NCBI RefSeq assembly: GCF_022012435.1
Contig: NZ_JAKLUA010000004.1
Span: 434,001 to 498,000 of the forward strand
Reading direction: 5' to 3'
Length of the DNA: 64,000 nt
Source: Bradyrhizobium zhengyangense
GTDB taxonomy: Bacteria > Pseudomonadota > Alphaproteobacteria > Rhizobiales > Xanthobacteraceae
The position numbers and the translations under genes are program-made. Each line of letters opens with the position of its first letter. The stretch's first letter is position 1. The notes under the pieces are model-generated. The model saw nothing but the letters and a program-made list of their open reading frames with translations, made no database searches and was not told where the DNA came from. This document shows positions 1-9,039 of the stretch, in pieces.

Positions 1-1203
1 CTCCGCAGCAACCTGCCCCATGATCGGGCGCTTGCCGGCGTCGCGATCGCCGCCCGCGCCGAACACGACGATCAGTCTTCGTTTGGCGTAAGGCCGCAGC
101 GCCTGCAACGCCTTCGCCAGTGCATCGGGCTTGTGCGCATAGTCGACGAAAACAGGGGCGCCATTGCGCTCGCCGACGCGTTCGAGCCGGCCCTTGGCAC
201 CTTCGAGATGTTCGAGGCTCGCAAACACGTTGGTAGCATCGCTGCCGGTGCCGATCGCAAGGCCGGCCGAGACCAGCGCGTTCTCGATCTGGAATTCGCC
301 GACCAGCGGCAGCCGCACCGCGTGATGCTTGCCGCGATGTTCGAGGGCTAGCTTCTGCGAAAAGCCTTCGACCGTGGCCTCGACGAGACGGATGCCCTCG
401 CCGGCCCCATCGCCGTAGCGTCCTACCGCCATCACGCGCAGACCGCGCGTCTTCGCCGCATCGATCGCCTCCGCCGAGCAATCATGATCGGCTGAGATCA
501 CCGCAGCGCCACCTGATGGAATGAGCTCACGAAACAGCCTGAGCTTTGCCGCGAGGTAGTGCGCAACAGTCGGATGATAATCCATGTGGTCGCGCGTGAG
601 ATTGGTGAAGCCGCCGGCGCAGACGCGCACGCCGTCGAGCCGATATTGGTCGAGGCCATGCGAGGACGCCTCGAACGCAAGATGCGTCACGCCTTCGCGC
701 GCGATCTCATCAAGTTGCCGATGCAGCGCGATCGGATCCGGCGTGGTCAACGAACCATAGACGGTGCGCTTGGGCGAGACGAGGCCGATGGTGCCGATGC
801 TGGCCGAAGCATGCCCGAGCCGCTCCCAGATCTGACGCGTGAACGCGGCCACCGAGGTCTTGCCGCTGGTGCCGGTCACCGCCGCGATCGTCGCAGGCTG
901 TGCCGGGAAAAATCTGGCCGCCGCCAGCGCGAGCGCGCGGCGCGGATTGGCGACCGTGATGAACGGCACCTTGCATCCGTCGGGTGCGTGATCCCCAACC
1001 ACGGCCACAGCACCGGCCGCAACGGCCGCGTCGATGAAGCGCGCCCCGTCGGTCTTGCTGCCCGCAAGTGCGAAGAAGAGATCGCCTGGCTTGACCACCC
1101 GGCTGTCGAGCGCAACGCCTGTCACATCGAGCGCCGCAACGGCGGGCTCGATTGCGGCATCATTGCCCAGAATATCCTGACCTATGAGGTCGCGCAGCTT
1201 CAT
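1..1203 (-). CDS. murE: UDP-N-acetylmuramyl-tripeptide synthetase (MurE), 3' end outside window
   Basis: Cytoplasmic ligase adding the third peptide residue (meso-diaminopimelate in Gram-negatives) to UDP-MurNAc-L-Ala-D-Glu in peptidoglycan synthesis. The visible 401 residues start MKLRDLIGQD and include the Mur ligase N-terminal domain, the ATP-binding P-loop GTSGKT at about residues 111-116, the TTPDP motif, and the start of the C-terminal domain (VDYAHKPDAL and FGAGGDRDAGKR). The DNPR substrate motif that identifies the third amino acid would lie beyond the left edge, so DAP specificity is inferred from the family and the Gram-negative context. It lies 82 bp downstream of ftsI on the same strand, the usual dcw order. 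Confidence 0.95.
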   Translation of the reverse strand, partial: MKLRDLIGQDILGNDAAIEPAVAALDVTGVALDSRVVKPGDLFFALAGSKTDGARFIDAAVAAGAVAVVGDHAPDGCKVPFITVANPRRALALAAARFFPAQPATIAAVTGTSGKTSVAAFTRQIWERLGHASASIGTIGLVSPKRTVYGSLTTPDPIALHRQLDEIAREGVTHLAFEASSHGLDQYRLDGVRVCAGGFTNLTRDHMDYHPTVAHYLAAKLRLFRELIPSGGAAVISADHDCSAEAIDAAKTRGLRVMAVGRYGDGAGEGIRLVEATVEGFSQKLALEHRGKHHAVRLPLVGEFQIENALVSAGLAIGTGSDATNVFASLEHLEGAKGRLERVGERNGAPVFVDYAHKPDALAKALQALRPYAKRRLIVVFGAGGDRDAGKRPIMGQVAAE

Positions 1204-1285
1204 GGTCTTCCAGTTGCCGCGCCGGAAAAGCCGAATCCTGAGGGAAAATCCCCGACTCAGCAGCGGCTGCGGCCTACCCGATTGA

Positions 1286-3025
1286 TTACTGGGTTGTCCT
1301 GGATGCTGCAAGAATAAGGCGGTCCGCGGGCGGCAGGTCGTAGCGGGGCTCGATGCCGAGCAGCGGCCCGATACGGGTGATGACGTTGCCGGCCGTCGGA
1401 ACGGCGTTCCAGCCCGAGGTGATGAAGCCGTAGGTCTCCTTCAGCGGCTGCGGCTCGTCGAGCATGATCAGCAGCTGGTACTTCGGCTTGTCGGCCGGCA
1501 GGATCGCGGTGAACGCGGTCAGCACCTTCTTCTTGGCGTAGCGGCCGTTGACCACCTTTTCCGCGGTACCGGTCTTGCCGCCGATATAGTAACCGGGAAC
1601 GTTGGCCTTCTTGGCGGTGCCGATTTCAGCGTTCAGCCGCATCAGGAACCGCATCTTGTCAGACGTCTCGGGCTTGATCACGCGCTTTGCGATCGCCCGC
1701 GCTTCCTCTTCGGTGCGCTTGAGGAAGGTCGGCGGAATCAACAGGCCGCCATTGGCCAGCGCGCTGACGCCCATCACGGCCTGCAAGGGCGCCACGGCCA
1801 TGCCGTGGCCGAAGGCGATAGTGATGGTGTTCAGATCGCCCCAGCGTTTCGGCACGATCGGCGAGGCGCTTTCCGGCAATTCGGTCCGCAGCCGCTCGAG
1901 CTGGCCCATCTTGCGCAGGAAGGCCTTGTGGGCTTCTACGCCCTGCGACAGTGCGATGCGCGCCGCGCCGACGTTGGAGGAGAAGGTGAACACTTCCTTC
2001 ATGTTCAGGAAGCGCCCCTTCGGCTCGTCGTCATGGATCGCGAACTTGCCGTAGTGCAGCGGCCCGCGCGCATCCCACATCGAATCGAGGCCGTACTTGC
2101 CGGTATCGAGCGCCATTGCGAGCGTGAAGGCCTTGAACGTCGAGCCCATCTCGTAGACGCCGGTGGTCAGCCGATTGATGCGATCGGGATCGTGGGCTTC
2201 CTTGGGATTGTTCGGATCGAAATCCGGGACCGACACCATGGCTATGATTTCGCCGGTGTTGACATTGGTGACGAGACCGGAGGCCGCCTTGGTGTGGAAC
2301 TTTTCCTTGGCCTTCAGCAGCTCGTCGCGCAACGCGTGCTCGACGCGCAGATCGACCGACAGCTCGACCGGCTTTTGCAGGCGGTCGGTCGCAAAACCGG
2401 CGCGGTGGAGATCGGCGAGGCCCTGGTTGTCGAGCCACTTCTCCATGCCGGCGATGCCCTGGTTGTCGATATTGACGAGACCGATGAGGTGGGCGACTTC
2501 GTTGCCGGTCGGATAGACCCGCTTGTTCTCGCGCAGGAAGCCGATGCCGGGAATGCCGAGCTTGTGGATGTCCTGCTGCTGCTTCGCCGTAATCTCGCGC
2601 TTCAGCCACACGAAACCTTTTCGCGACGACAGGCGCTCGCGCACCTCGGTCTCGTCGAGGTCGGGCACGGTCGCGGTCAACAGCTCGATTGCCTCATCCT
2701 TGTCGATGATGCGGCGCGGCTCGCCGAACATGCTGGCGGCCTTGACATCGGTCGCGAGGATCGCGCCGTTGCGGTCGACGATGTCGGGCCGCGCGGTCGC
2801 GACCACTTCCTGCGAGGCGGCGCGGCGCGCACTATGGGCGTCGGCGCCGATCGCGAACATCACGAGCCGACTGCCGATCAGGGCATAGACCATGGCAAAG
2901 GCGACCATCGCCAGCCCGACACGCGCGCGCGCCTTCGCGGCGCGATCGACATTGCGCCCGTAGAGCAGGCTGCGGATCAGACGCTGGCGCCACGGTTCGG
3001 TCGGTTTGGCCGGAACAGCGCTCAT
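1286..3025 (-). CDS. ftsI: Peptidoglycan D,D-transpeptidase FtsI (PBP3)
   Basis: Septal transpeptidase that cross-links peptidoglycan at the division site; a class B penicillin-binding protein of 579 aa. One membrane anchor lies at about residues 35-58, followed by the PBP dimerisation domain and the transpeptidase domain. The three catalytic motifs are visible: STFK (295-298, nucleophile S295), SSN (349-351) and KTGT (484-487). The start codon overlaps the ftsL stop by 4 nt (ATGA), which supports both the start and translational coupling. Length and motif spacing are normal for the family. Confidence 0.96.
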   Translation of the reverse strand: MSAVPAKPTEPWRQRLIRSLLYGRNVDRAAKARARVGLAMVAFAMVYALIGSRLVMFAIGADAHSARRAASQEVVATARPDIVDRNGAILATDVKAASMFGEPRRIIDKDEAIELLTATVPDLDETEVRERLSSRKGFVWLKREITAKQQQDIHKLGIPGIGFLRENKRVYPTGNEVAHLIGLVNIDNQGIAGMEKWLDNQGLADLHRAGFATDRLQKPVELSVDLRVEHALRDELLKAKEKFHTKAASGLVTNVNTGEIIAMVSVPDFDPNNPKEAHDPDRINRLTTGVYEMGSTFKAFTLAMALDTGKYGLDSMWDARGPLHYGKFAIHDDEPKGRFLNMKEVFTFSSNVGAARIALSQGVEAHKAFLRKMGQLERLRTELPESASPIVPKRWGDLNTITIAFGHGMAVAPLQAVMGVSALANGGLLIPPTFLKRTEEEARAIAKRVIKPETSDKMRFLMRLNAEIGTAKKANVPGYYIGGKTGTAEKVVNGRYAKKKVLTAFTAILPADKPKYQLLIMLDEPQPLKETYGFITSGWNAVPTAGNVITRIGPLLGIEPRYDLPPADRLILAASRTTQ

Positions 3026-3414
3026 TGCTTGTCCTCGGGCTGCGGCACCGAGCCCGTCACGCTGTCGGGATCGCTCGCGGCTTCGATGGTGTTGATCATG
3101 GACCCGATCGGATCAGGCTCGCCCGGCCGGAACATCCGCGGCGGACGGTCGGGCAGGTTCTTCAGTGAGTCATATTGCGTGCCGTTGACGGGCTTGAGCG
3201 GCAGATGCCGCTCGACGAGGCCTTGCAGGCGCAAGGGCGCATCGAGCCTGGCCCATTCGGAGCGCAACTGCGCGATCGCATCGCGCTGCTCGCGGATCTC
3301 CGCATGCAGCCGCAGCACCTTCTCGGTGCGCGCGGTGGAATCCATCTTGATCCGGTAGACATAGGCCGCCGCGAAAATCAGCGCGCCGATGACGAGAAGG
3401 TGGATGAAGCGCAT
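3022..3414 (-). CDS. ftsL: Cell division protein FtsL-like
   Basis: Small bitopic protein of 130 aa between rsmH and ftsI, the position of ftsL in the dcw cluster. A transmembrane helix at about residues 4-20 is followed by a predicted coiled coil (about 28-60, rich in E, R, Q and L), then a proline-rich tail. FtsL bridges FtsB and FtsQ and helps activate septal synthesis by FtsW/FtsI. Primary sequence is poorly conserved in this family, so the call rests on topology and position. It starts only 3 nt after the rsmH stop and overlaps ftsI by 4 nt. Confidence 0.85.
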   Translation of the reverse strand: MRFIHLLVIGALIFAAAYVYRIKMDSTARTEKVLRLHAEIREQRDAIAQLRSEWARLDAPLRLQGLVERHLPLKPVNGTQYDSLKNLPDRPPRMFRPGEPDPIGSMINTIEAASDPDSVTGSVPQPEDKQ

Positions 3415-3417
3415 CTG

Positions 3418-4407
3418 CTAGCCGCCCCTCATCACGTCGGAGAGTTTTGGCCAGGACGATGGCTCGTCGTCGGCATGCACCGGCGCCGAAGTGCGTTCGG
3501 CGGCGCGCAGCTTTGCGGAACGCGCCCGCGGATTGTGCGCAACTTCTTCTTCGCCGGCGATCACGGGCCGCCGCGTCAGAAGCTGGAAGCTCGGCGCTGT
3601 TTGCGCCACCTCGGGCAGATGCCGCGAGCCGCCGCCGGTCTTGGCACGCAAGCTAAGGAAATTCTTGACGATGCGGTCTTCAAGCGAGTGGAACGAGACC
3701 ACAACGAGACGGCCACCAGGCTTGAGCACATGCTCGGCGGAAGCAAGCGCGGTCTGGAGCTCTTCGAGCTCTTCGTTGACGAAGATGCGCAGCGCCTGGA
3801 ACGTTCGTGTTGCCGGATGAATATCGCCGGGCTTCGAGCGCACCACGCGTCCGACGAGATCGGCGAGCGCGCGCGTGGTGGTGAACGGCGTCTCCTGCCG
3901 GTCGGCAACGATGGCGCGGGCGACGCGGCGCGAATGCCGTTCTTCGCCGAAGAGATAGATAATGTCGGCGAGATCGCTCTCCGAGGCGCGCGCGACAACA
4001 TCGGCGGCCGTCGGCCCGGTCTGCCCCATCCGCATGTCGAGCGGACCGTCGAGACGGAACGAGAAGCCGCGGCCGGCCTGGTCGAGCTGCATCGAGGACA
4101 CCCCGACATCCATCACGACGCCGTCGACCGCATCGATGCCTTGCGCGGCGCAGACCTCGGCGAGGTTCGAGAAACGGTCTTCGACCAGCGTCAGCCGGCC
4201 GCCAGCGCGCGCGACCAGCTCGGCGCCGCCGGAGATCGCGGTGCGATCACGATCGATCGCGATGACGCGGGTTCCCGGTACATCGAGTATGGCGCGGCTG
4301 TAGCCGCCAACCCCGAAGGTGGCATCGACGTAGATGCCGCCCTGGCGCGGCGCGAGATGCTCGATCGCCTCACGGCCAAGCACGGGAATGTGCGGCGCAT
4401 CACTCAT
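3418..4407 (-). CDS. rsmH: 16S rRNA m4C1402 methyltransferase RsmH (MraW)
   Basis: SAM-dependent N4-methyltransferase of C1402 in 16S rRNA. The 329 aa protein begins MSDAPHIPVLGREAIEHL, which matches the family N-terminus; DATFGVGGYS at about 28-37 is the SAM-binding loop, and DVGVSSMQLD and VVSFHSLEDR are family signatures. The frame stays open 189 nt further upstream to 4596, but that extension is Arg-rich, is not family-like, and is left out. It is the first gene of the dcw run here; no mraZ lies between it and the divergent amidase. Confidence 0.95.
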   Translation of the reverse strand: MSDAPHIPVLGREAIEHLAPRQGGIYVDATFGVGGYSRAILDVPGTRVIAIDRDRTAISGGAELVARAGGRLTLVEDRFSNLAEVCAAQGIDAVDGVVMDVGVSSMQLDQAGRGFSFRLDGPLDMRMGQTGPTAADVVARASESDLADIIYLFGEERHSRRVARAIVADRQETPFTTTRALADLVGRVVRSKPGDIHPATRTFQALRIFVNEELEELQTALASAEHVLKPGGRLVVVSFHSLEDRIVKNFLSLRAKTGGGSRHLPEVAQTAPSFQLLTRRPVIAGEEEVAHNPRARSAKLRAAERTSAPVHADDEPSSWPKLSDVMRGG

Positions 4408-4805
4408 GCGCCGCACCCGTCGGACGGACAGGTGAAATCGGGGGCGAGCAAGCCCATCACGCCTCGAATAACTCCGCGTCGCGGCGGTTCCACGACAAAG
4501 CCCCAGTTCAGCAAGCGCACCGCGTCCGGTCGTCCCGGGCGGCAGACCCGGTGTTCCCAGCGGAATATGTCGGGCTGCCATGGGATTTCGAGCCAAAAGC
4601 GCTTTTGGCCGCCTCCGGACGCGGGTCGGCTCTTCACCTCTCAGTAACGGCGCTTAGCGTTAAGAAAGCGTTGATCGGCTCATTACATCTCGAAAAGGTG
4701 CTTGGGTGGTGATGCGTCGTCCACACACTGGGCCCAAAATGCACGCGTTAACTGACCTGCGCGATTGCGCGGACCGGACAGTAAAGAAATAGTAAAGAGA
4801 AGGGC
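4408..4805. other. Divergent intergenic region, rsmH/amidase
   Basis: About 400 bp that should hold the promoters of the dcw cluster (minus strand) and the amidase (plus strand). No mraZ gene was seen and no convincing run of TGGG-type MraZ boxes. The part next to rsmH (4408-4596) is an open but non-homologous extension of the rsmH frame. The remainder is locally AT-richer (around 4650-4800) and contains isolated GTTAA half-sites, none of which I can assign to a regulator. Confidence 0.6.
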
Positions 4806-5702
4806 TTGGCCCACTCGTCCTCCGATTCTGAGCTGTTTATGTCGTCCGGTCCGTCCACACCGTCTGGAACTGATTCGAAGCGTCAGCGCGTTCTCCCGGT
4901 TCCAAAGGCCGCAGCGAGCATGCGGACGTTCGAGCCGGATTCGTCGATCGTCTCCGACATCATCCCTTCGCCCAATCACGGCGACCGCAACAAGGGACGG
5001 CAGGTGGACATGATCTTGCTGCACTACACCGGCATGCCCGACGTCGAGGGCGCGCTGGCGCGGCTGTGCACGGCCGGCACCGAAGTGTCGGCCCATTATG
5101 TCGTGCTGGAGGACGGCCGCATCGTGCAATGCGTGCCGGAATCGCGCCGCGCCTGGCACGCCGGCGTCTCGTCCTGGGCCGGCGAAGACGACATCAACTC
5201 CTGCTCGATCGGGATTGAGATCATCAATCGCGGCCACGACTGGGGCTATCCGGAATATCCGCTGCGCCAGATCGCCGCCGTGATCGCGCTGTGCCGGGGC
5301 ATCATGCTCCGCCGCAAGGTAACGCCGCAGCGGGTGCTCGGCCATTCCGACGTCGCGCCCGCGCGCAAGAAGGATCCCGGCGAAAAATTTCCCTGGCATT
5401 CCCTCGCCAATTCCGGTGTCGGCCACTGGGTGACGCCGGCGCCGATCGTGCGAGGCGAAACCCTGATGCTCGGCACCATCAGCGACGAGGTGCTGAGCCT
5501 GCAGCAGGCGCTCGCCCGCTACGGCTATGGCGTGCCGCTGTCGGGCAAATACGACGCATCGACCATGGAAGTCGTCACCGCCTTCCAGCGCCACTTCCGC
5601 CCCGCGCGCCTCGACGGTGTTGCCGATCACTCGACGCTGTCGACCTTGCAGGCGCTGCTGGCGAGCCTGCCGGCGGATGGGACTGCTGCCGCGTCGAAGT
5701 AG
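4806..5702 (+). CDS. N-acetylmuramoyl-L-alanine amidase with C-terminal peptidoglycan-binding domain
   Basis: Zinc amidase of the AmiD/Amidase_2 type that cleaves the MurNAc-L-Ala bond. In the 298 aa reading, zinc ligands are expected at H73 (LLHYTG), H180 (LGHSDVAP) and D190 (KKDPG), the classic H/H/D pattern. A PG_binding_1-like helical repeat occupies about 215-290 (LSLQQALARYGYG, VTAFQRHFRP). No signal peptide is evident, so a recycling role as for AmpD or a non-classical route are both possible. The TTG at 4806 is only 2 nt from an AAGG; ATG at 4839 or 4920 are alternative starts. Divergent from the dcw cluster, which fits a wall-metabolism role. Confidence 0.88.
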   Translation: MAHSSSDSELFMSSGPSTPSGTDSKRQRVLPVPKAAASMRTFEPDSSIVSDIIPSPNHGDRNKGRQVDMILLHYTGMPDVEGALARLCTAGTEVSAHYVVLEDGRIVQCVPESRRAWHAGVSSWAGEDDINSCSIGIEIINRGHDWGYPEYPLRQIAAVIALCRGIMLRRKVTPQRVLGHSDVAPARKKDPGEKFPWHSLANSGVGHWVTPAPIVRGETLMLGTISDEVLSLQQALARYGYGVPLSGKYDASTMEVVTAFQRHFRPARLDGVADHSTLSTLQALLASLPADGTAAASK

Positions 5703-5802
5703 CGCGTCCCAGAGTTCGCCTGAATGTGATCGCACTATCGTCCCTGCAATTCCCGACGTCGGGCTATGGTCAGATCGTCGGACACACGGGACGAGGCAAA
5801 CG

Positions 5803-6825
5803 ATGCCTGGGGATCGCAAGCCGCTGATCGACCGCCTCGCAGCCTTTCCGCGCCTGGGCCTCGCCAATCTTCCCACGCCGCTCGAGCCAATGAAGCGACT
5901 GACGGCTCATCTCGGCGGGCCGCGGCTGTGGGTCAAACGCGACGACGCGACGGGGCTTGGCTTCGGCGGCAACAAGTTGCGCAAGCTCGACTACGTCCTG
6001 CACGATGCAGTCTCGAAAGGCGCGGACACGATCGTCTCAGGCGGTGTCGTGCAATCGAATAGCCAGCGGCAGGTCGCGGCAGTTGCGGCAAAGCTCGGTC
6101 TGCCCTGCCATCTCGCCGTCTATCACGGCCGGCTCGCGCCGCCGACACCGGAATACGAGACCTCGGGCAATGCCTTTCTCAATCGGCTGTTCGGCGCGCA
6201 TCTGCACGACGTGCCCTGGACCGGCGACCGCAATGCCGCCATCCGCACGCTCGTCGACGATCTCCGGACGAAAGGACGCAAGCCATATTTCGTGCCCTAC
6301 GGCGTCTCGAATGTACTGGGCGCGGTTGCCTATGCCACCACGATCGCCGAAATCGCGCAGCAGGCGGCGCTGTCTGGCTTCAAACCATCCGCGATCGTGC
6401 ATTGCTCCGGTAGTGCCGGCACGCAGGCTGGTCTCATCGTCGGCGCGGCCATCTCCATGCCGGACACGAAAGTCATCGGGATCGACATCGATGCCGAGCC
6501 GGCGCGGGTGCGCACTGACGTGGTGGGGCTTGCGCGGCAAGCGGCGGATCTGCTCGACGCAGATTTCGACGAGGCCTTGGTCGAAGTGGTCGCCGGTCAC
6601 GCCGGCCCAGCCTATGGCGTGCCGCACGCGGCTACGATCGAGGCGATCCGGCTCGCCGGACAAACGGAGGCGCTCGTGCTCGACCCCGTCTATTCGGGCA
6701 AAGGGCTCGCCGGCCTGATCGCGATGATCCGGATGGGGCGTTGGCGCAATGACGAGGACGTCATCTTCCTGCACACGGGCGGCGCCCCCGCCCTGTTCGC
6801 CTATCAGAGTGCGCTCGGCATCTAG
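5803..6825 (+). CDS. D-cysteine desulfhydrase / ACC deaminase family PLP enzyme
   Basis: Fold-type II PLP enzyme of 340 aa. The Schiff-base lysine is in GFGGNKLRKL near residue 50. The family includes ACC deaminase and D-cysteine desulfhydrase. ACC deaminases carry Glu and Leu at two active-site positions (VYEGKS and HLGG); here the equivalents are Ser (VYSGKG) and Thr (HTGG), the pattern reported for D-cysteine desulfhydrases, so production of pyruvate, ammonia and sulfide from D-cysteine is more likely than ACC deamination. The ATG at 5803 follows a GAGG ribosome site. Its TAG stop shares CTAG with the stop of the convergent sigma gene. Confidence 0.87.
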   Translation: MPGDRKPLIDRLAAFPRLGLANLPTPLEPMKRLTAHLGGPRLWVKRDDATGLGFGGNKLRKLDYVLHDAVSKGADTIVSGGVVQSNSQRQVAAVAAKLGLPCHLAVYHGRLAPPTPEYETSGNAFLNRLFGAHLHDVPWTGDRNAAIRTLVDDLRTKGRKPYFVPYGVSNVLGAVAYATTIAEIAQQAALSGFKPSAIVHCSGSAGTQAGLIVGAAISMPDTKVIGIDIDAEPARVRTDVVGLARQAADLLDADFDEALVEVVAGHAGPAYGVPHAATIEAIRLAGQTEALVLDPVYSGKGLAGLIAMIRMGRWRNDEDVIFLHTGGAPALFAYQSALGI

Positions 6826-8057
6826 TCGAGCTCCCGCAGCCGCCGCGCATACAGCCGTCGCAACGGCTCGAGCTGGGTCGCCTCGCTCGCCACGCGATAA
6901 GCCTCGCGCGCGTCATCCTTGCGGCCGAGCCGTCGCAGCAGATCGGCGCGCACCGCCGGCAACATCTCGTAACCATCGAGGCCGCCACGCGCGGTGATCG
7001 CGTCGACGAGATCGAGCGCGCGGGCGGGGCCGTCGACCATCGACACGGCGGCGGCGTGGTTGAGCTCGATCACCGGTGACGGGCTGATGCGCAACAGCAC
7101 TTCATAGAGCCCGGCGATCTGCGGCCAGTCTGTCGCCTCGAAGCTCGGCGCGCGGGCATGCAACGCGGCGATCGCGGCCTGCACCGCATAGGGCTGCGGC
7201 CGGCCCGGCACGCGCAGCGCGTCATCGACGAGGCGCAAGCCTTCCTCGATCTGCGCGCGATCCCAGAGCGAACGGTCCTGCTCTTCCAGCAGGACGATGT
7301 CGCCGGCCGCGGTCTCGCGGCCGGCGCGGCGCGCATCGTGCAACAGCATCAGCGCCAGCAGGCCCTTGATCGCGGCGCGATCCGGCATCAGACGGTCAAG
7401 CAAGCGCGCCAGCCTGATCGCCTCAGTCGCGAGATCGGGCCGCATCAGGTCCGTGCCCGAGGTTGCGACATAGCCTTCGGTATAGACCAGATAGATCACG
7501 GCAAGCACGCCGTCGAGCCGAGGCGCCAGCGCGTCGCGCTCCGGCACCTCATAGGGAATGCCGGCGAGCCTGATCTTCTGCTTGGCGCGGACGAGGCGCT
7601 GCGCCATCGCATCCTCACCAATGAGGAACGCGCGCGCGACCTGCGCGGCGGAGAGGCCGCAGACGGTGCGCAGCGTCAGCGCGACCTGGACCTCGACCGC
7701 GAACGCCGGATGGCAGCAGGTGAAGATCAGCCGCAGCATGTCGTCGTCGAGCACCGCGGGCGGCTCAGCCGGCGTATTCGCGTTGAGCTCGAGCTCATGC
7801 AGGAGCGCCTGCTGCTTGCCGCGAAAGGCGGCCTGGCGCCTGATGCGGTCGATCGCCTTGTTGCGGCCGACATTGACCAGCCAGGCGCGCGGATTGTCAG
7901 GGATCTCGCACGCCGACCAGCGCTCCAGCGCGACCGCGAACGCATCCTGCAGCGCGTCCTCGGCCAAATCGAAATCGCCGACGAGGCGGATCAGGGTGGC
8001 CAGCGCCCGCCCCGCCTCGTCGCGGAAGATCTTGTCGATGTCGCTCGGTGCGATCAA
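6822..8057 (-). CDS. ECF42-type RNA polymerase sigma factor with TPR-like C-terminal extension
   Basis: 411 aa. Sigma region 2 lies at about 10-75 (DLAEDALQDAFAVALERW) and region 4 at about 125-175. A helical, TPR-like extension of more than 200 aa replaces an anti-sigma partner, as described for group ECF42. It starts at a TTG overlapping the stop of the upstream DGPF/YCII gene (TTGA), so the two are translationally coupled. ECF42 factors are typically encoded beside DGPF proteins and control them. No anti-sigma gene is present, which is expected for the group. Confidence 0.9.
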   Translation of the reverse strand: MIAPSDIDKIFRDEAGRALATLIRLVGDFDLAEDALQDAFAVALERWSACEIPDNPRAWLVNVGRNKAIDRIRRQAAFRGKQQALLHELELNANTPAEPPAVLDDDMLRLIFTCCHPAFAVEVQVALTLRTVCGLSAAQVARAFLIGEDAMAQRLVRAKQKIRLAGIPYEVPERDALAPRLDGVLAVIYLVYTEGYVATSGTDLMRPDLATEAIRLARLLDRLMPDRAAIKGLLALMLLHDARRAGRETAAGDIVLLEEQDRSLWDRAQIEEGLRLVDDALRVPGRPQPYAVQAAIAALHARAPSFEATDWPQIAGLYEVLLRISPSPVIELNHAAAVSMVDGPARALDLVDAITARGGLDGYEMLPAVRADLLRRLGRKDDAREAYRVASEATQLEPLRRLYARRLRELD

Positions 8058-8404
8058 TTGTAGATCATGACCGGCCGGACCTCGATCGAGCCCCGCTTCG
8101 CCTCGGGAATTCGCGCGGCGAGCGCAACGGCATCGTCGATATCCTTGGCTTCGACCAGATAGTAGCCGCCGAGCTGCTCGCGCGTTTCCGCGAACGGGCC
8201 GTCGGTGGTCATGGTCTTGCCGTCGCGAACGCGCACCGTGGTCGCGGTCGTCGTCGGCTGCAGCCCATCGCCGGCCTTGAAATGGCCGCTCTGGATGATC
8301 GACTGGGTGTAGGCGCCGTATTCTCCCATCAGCTTCTGGCGGTCGGTGGCGCTCATGTCGGTCATGTAGTTTTCGTTCCGGTAGATCAGCAGCAGATATT
8401 GCAT
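8054..8404 (-). CDS. YCII-related DGPF protein, partner of the ECF42 sigma factor
   Basis: 116 aa protein starting MQYLLLIYRNE, with the hallmark DGPF motif (TTDGPFAETRE) near the middle and a YCII-like ferredoxin fold expected from the family. The ATG at 8404 has a strong AGGAG ribosome site. DGPF proteins are the usual targets and neighbours of ECF42 sigma factors; their biochemical role is poorly defined. The frame extends 12 codons upstream, but the ribosome site and family length favour this start. Confidence 0.9.
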   Translation of the reverse strand: MQYLLLIYRNENYMTDMSATDRQKLMGEYGAYTQSIIQSGHFKAGDGLQPTTTATTVRVRDGKTMTTDGPFAETREQLGGYYLVEAKDIDDAVALAARIPEAKRGSIEVRPVMIYN

Positions 8405-8517
8405 CGCTTTACTCCTGTGCTTCGGCTGGATCGCCGACATCCAGTCGAACGGGGTCCGCGCCCAACGACATCTTCAGGATAAATTATTTCCGCCGCCGCG
8501 TGCGCCACGATCTTGGC

Positions 8518-8546
8518 TTGACGAAACCGTCACAAATGCCCATTGC
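8518..8546 (+). promoter_or_regulatory. Candidate rnpB promoter
   Basis: TTGACG at 8518-8523 is followed by a 17 nt spacer and a weak -10-like CATTGC at 8541-8546, placing a start site near the first base of the P1 helix of the RNase P RNA. Confidence 0.5.
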
Positions 8547-8551
8547 CTTGT

Positions 8552-8980
8552 CAGTCAGTCGGCCGGACGGCCGCTCCGGCAAGCGCCGAAAGGCCGCCGG
8601 GGAGGAAAGTCCGGGCTCCCTTGACATACGGTGCCGGATAACGTCCGGCGGGGGCGACCCCAGGGAAAGTGCCACAGAGAACGAACCGCCCCGCTTCGCC
8701 TTCGGGCTTCGCGGGGTAAGGGTGAAAAGGTGCGGTAAGAGCGCACCGCGGGTCCGGCAACGGAGCCGGCATGGTAAACCCCACCGGGAGCAAAACCGAA
8801 TAGGGACGGCATAGCGGGCTGTTCGCGAAAGCGATAACGCCGCGGGGCGATGTCAGGCCCGCCGTCCGGGTAGGTTGCTCGAGGTCATGTGCAAACATGG
8901 TCCCAGAGGAATGGTCGTCACGTATCGTTTGCGCAAGCAGGCGGTGCCCTACAGAACCCGGCTTACAGGCCGGCTGATAT
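8552..8980 (+). ncRNA. rnpB: RNase P RNA, bacterial type A
   Basis: Catalytic RNA of the tRNA 5'-processing ribozyme. Conserved blocks occur in order: GAGGAAAGTCCGGGCTCC (about 8605-8622) in the 5' core, then CCACAGAGAACGAACCGCC, GGGTAAGGGTGAAAAGGTG, and AGACAGAA-equivalent GCCCTACAGAACCCGGCTTA near the 3' end. The 5' TCAGTCGGCC pairs with 3' GGCCGGCTGA to form P1. About 430 nt, normal for alphaproteobacterial A-type RNAs. Open frames across it on both strands are shadows. Confidence 0.96.
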
Positions 8981-8988
8981 CTTGCAAC

Positions 8989-9020
8989 GAGGGGTTCGAT
9001 GCCAACGCATCGGACCCCTC
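8989..9020. terminator. Hairpin terminator between rnpB and the hydrolase gene
   Basis: Inverted repeat with 14 nt arms (GAGGGGTTCGATGC and GCATCGGACCCCTC, one mismatch) around a CAAC loop, followed by CAATTTT. It sits 9 nt after rnpB and before the end of the convergent hydrolase, so it may act for both strands. Confidence 0.6.
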
Positions 9021-9039
9021 ACCAATTTTGGGCGCCGCT

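Noticed and set aside
4408..4596. 63-codon N-terminal extension of rsmH
   Set aside because: Arg-rich, not matching family N-termini; MSDAPHIPVL is the normal start.
1805..4647. Long plus-strand open frames antisense to ftsI, ftsL and rsmH
   Set aside because: They exactly shadow well-identified genes, are Arg/Asp/Gly-rich as expected of high-GC antisense frames, and show no family motif.
4600..4800. MraZ binding boxes
   Set aside because: Only scattered TGGG-like matches; spacing is not regular and mraZ is not present in this interval.
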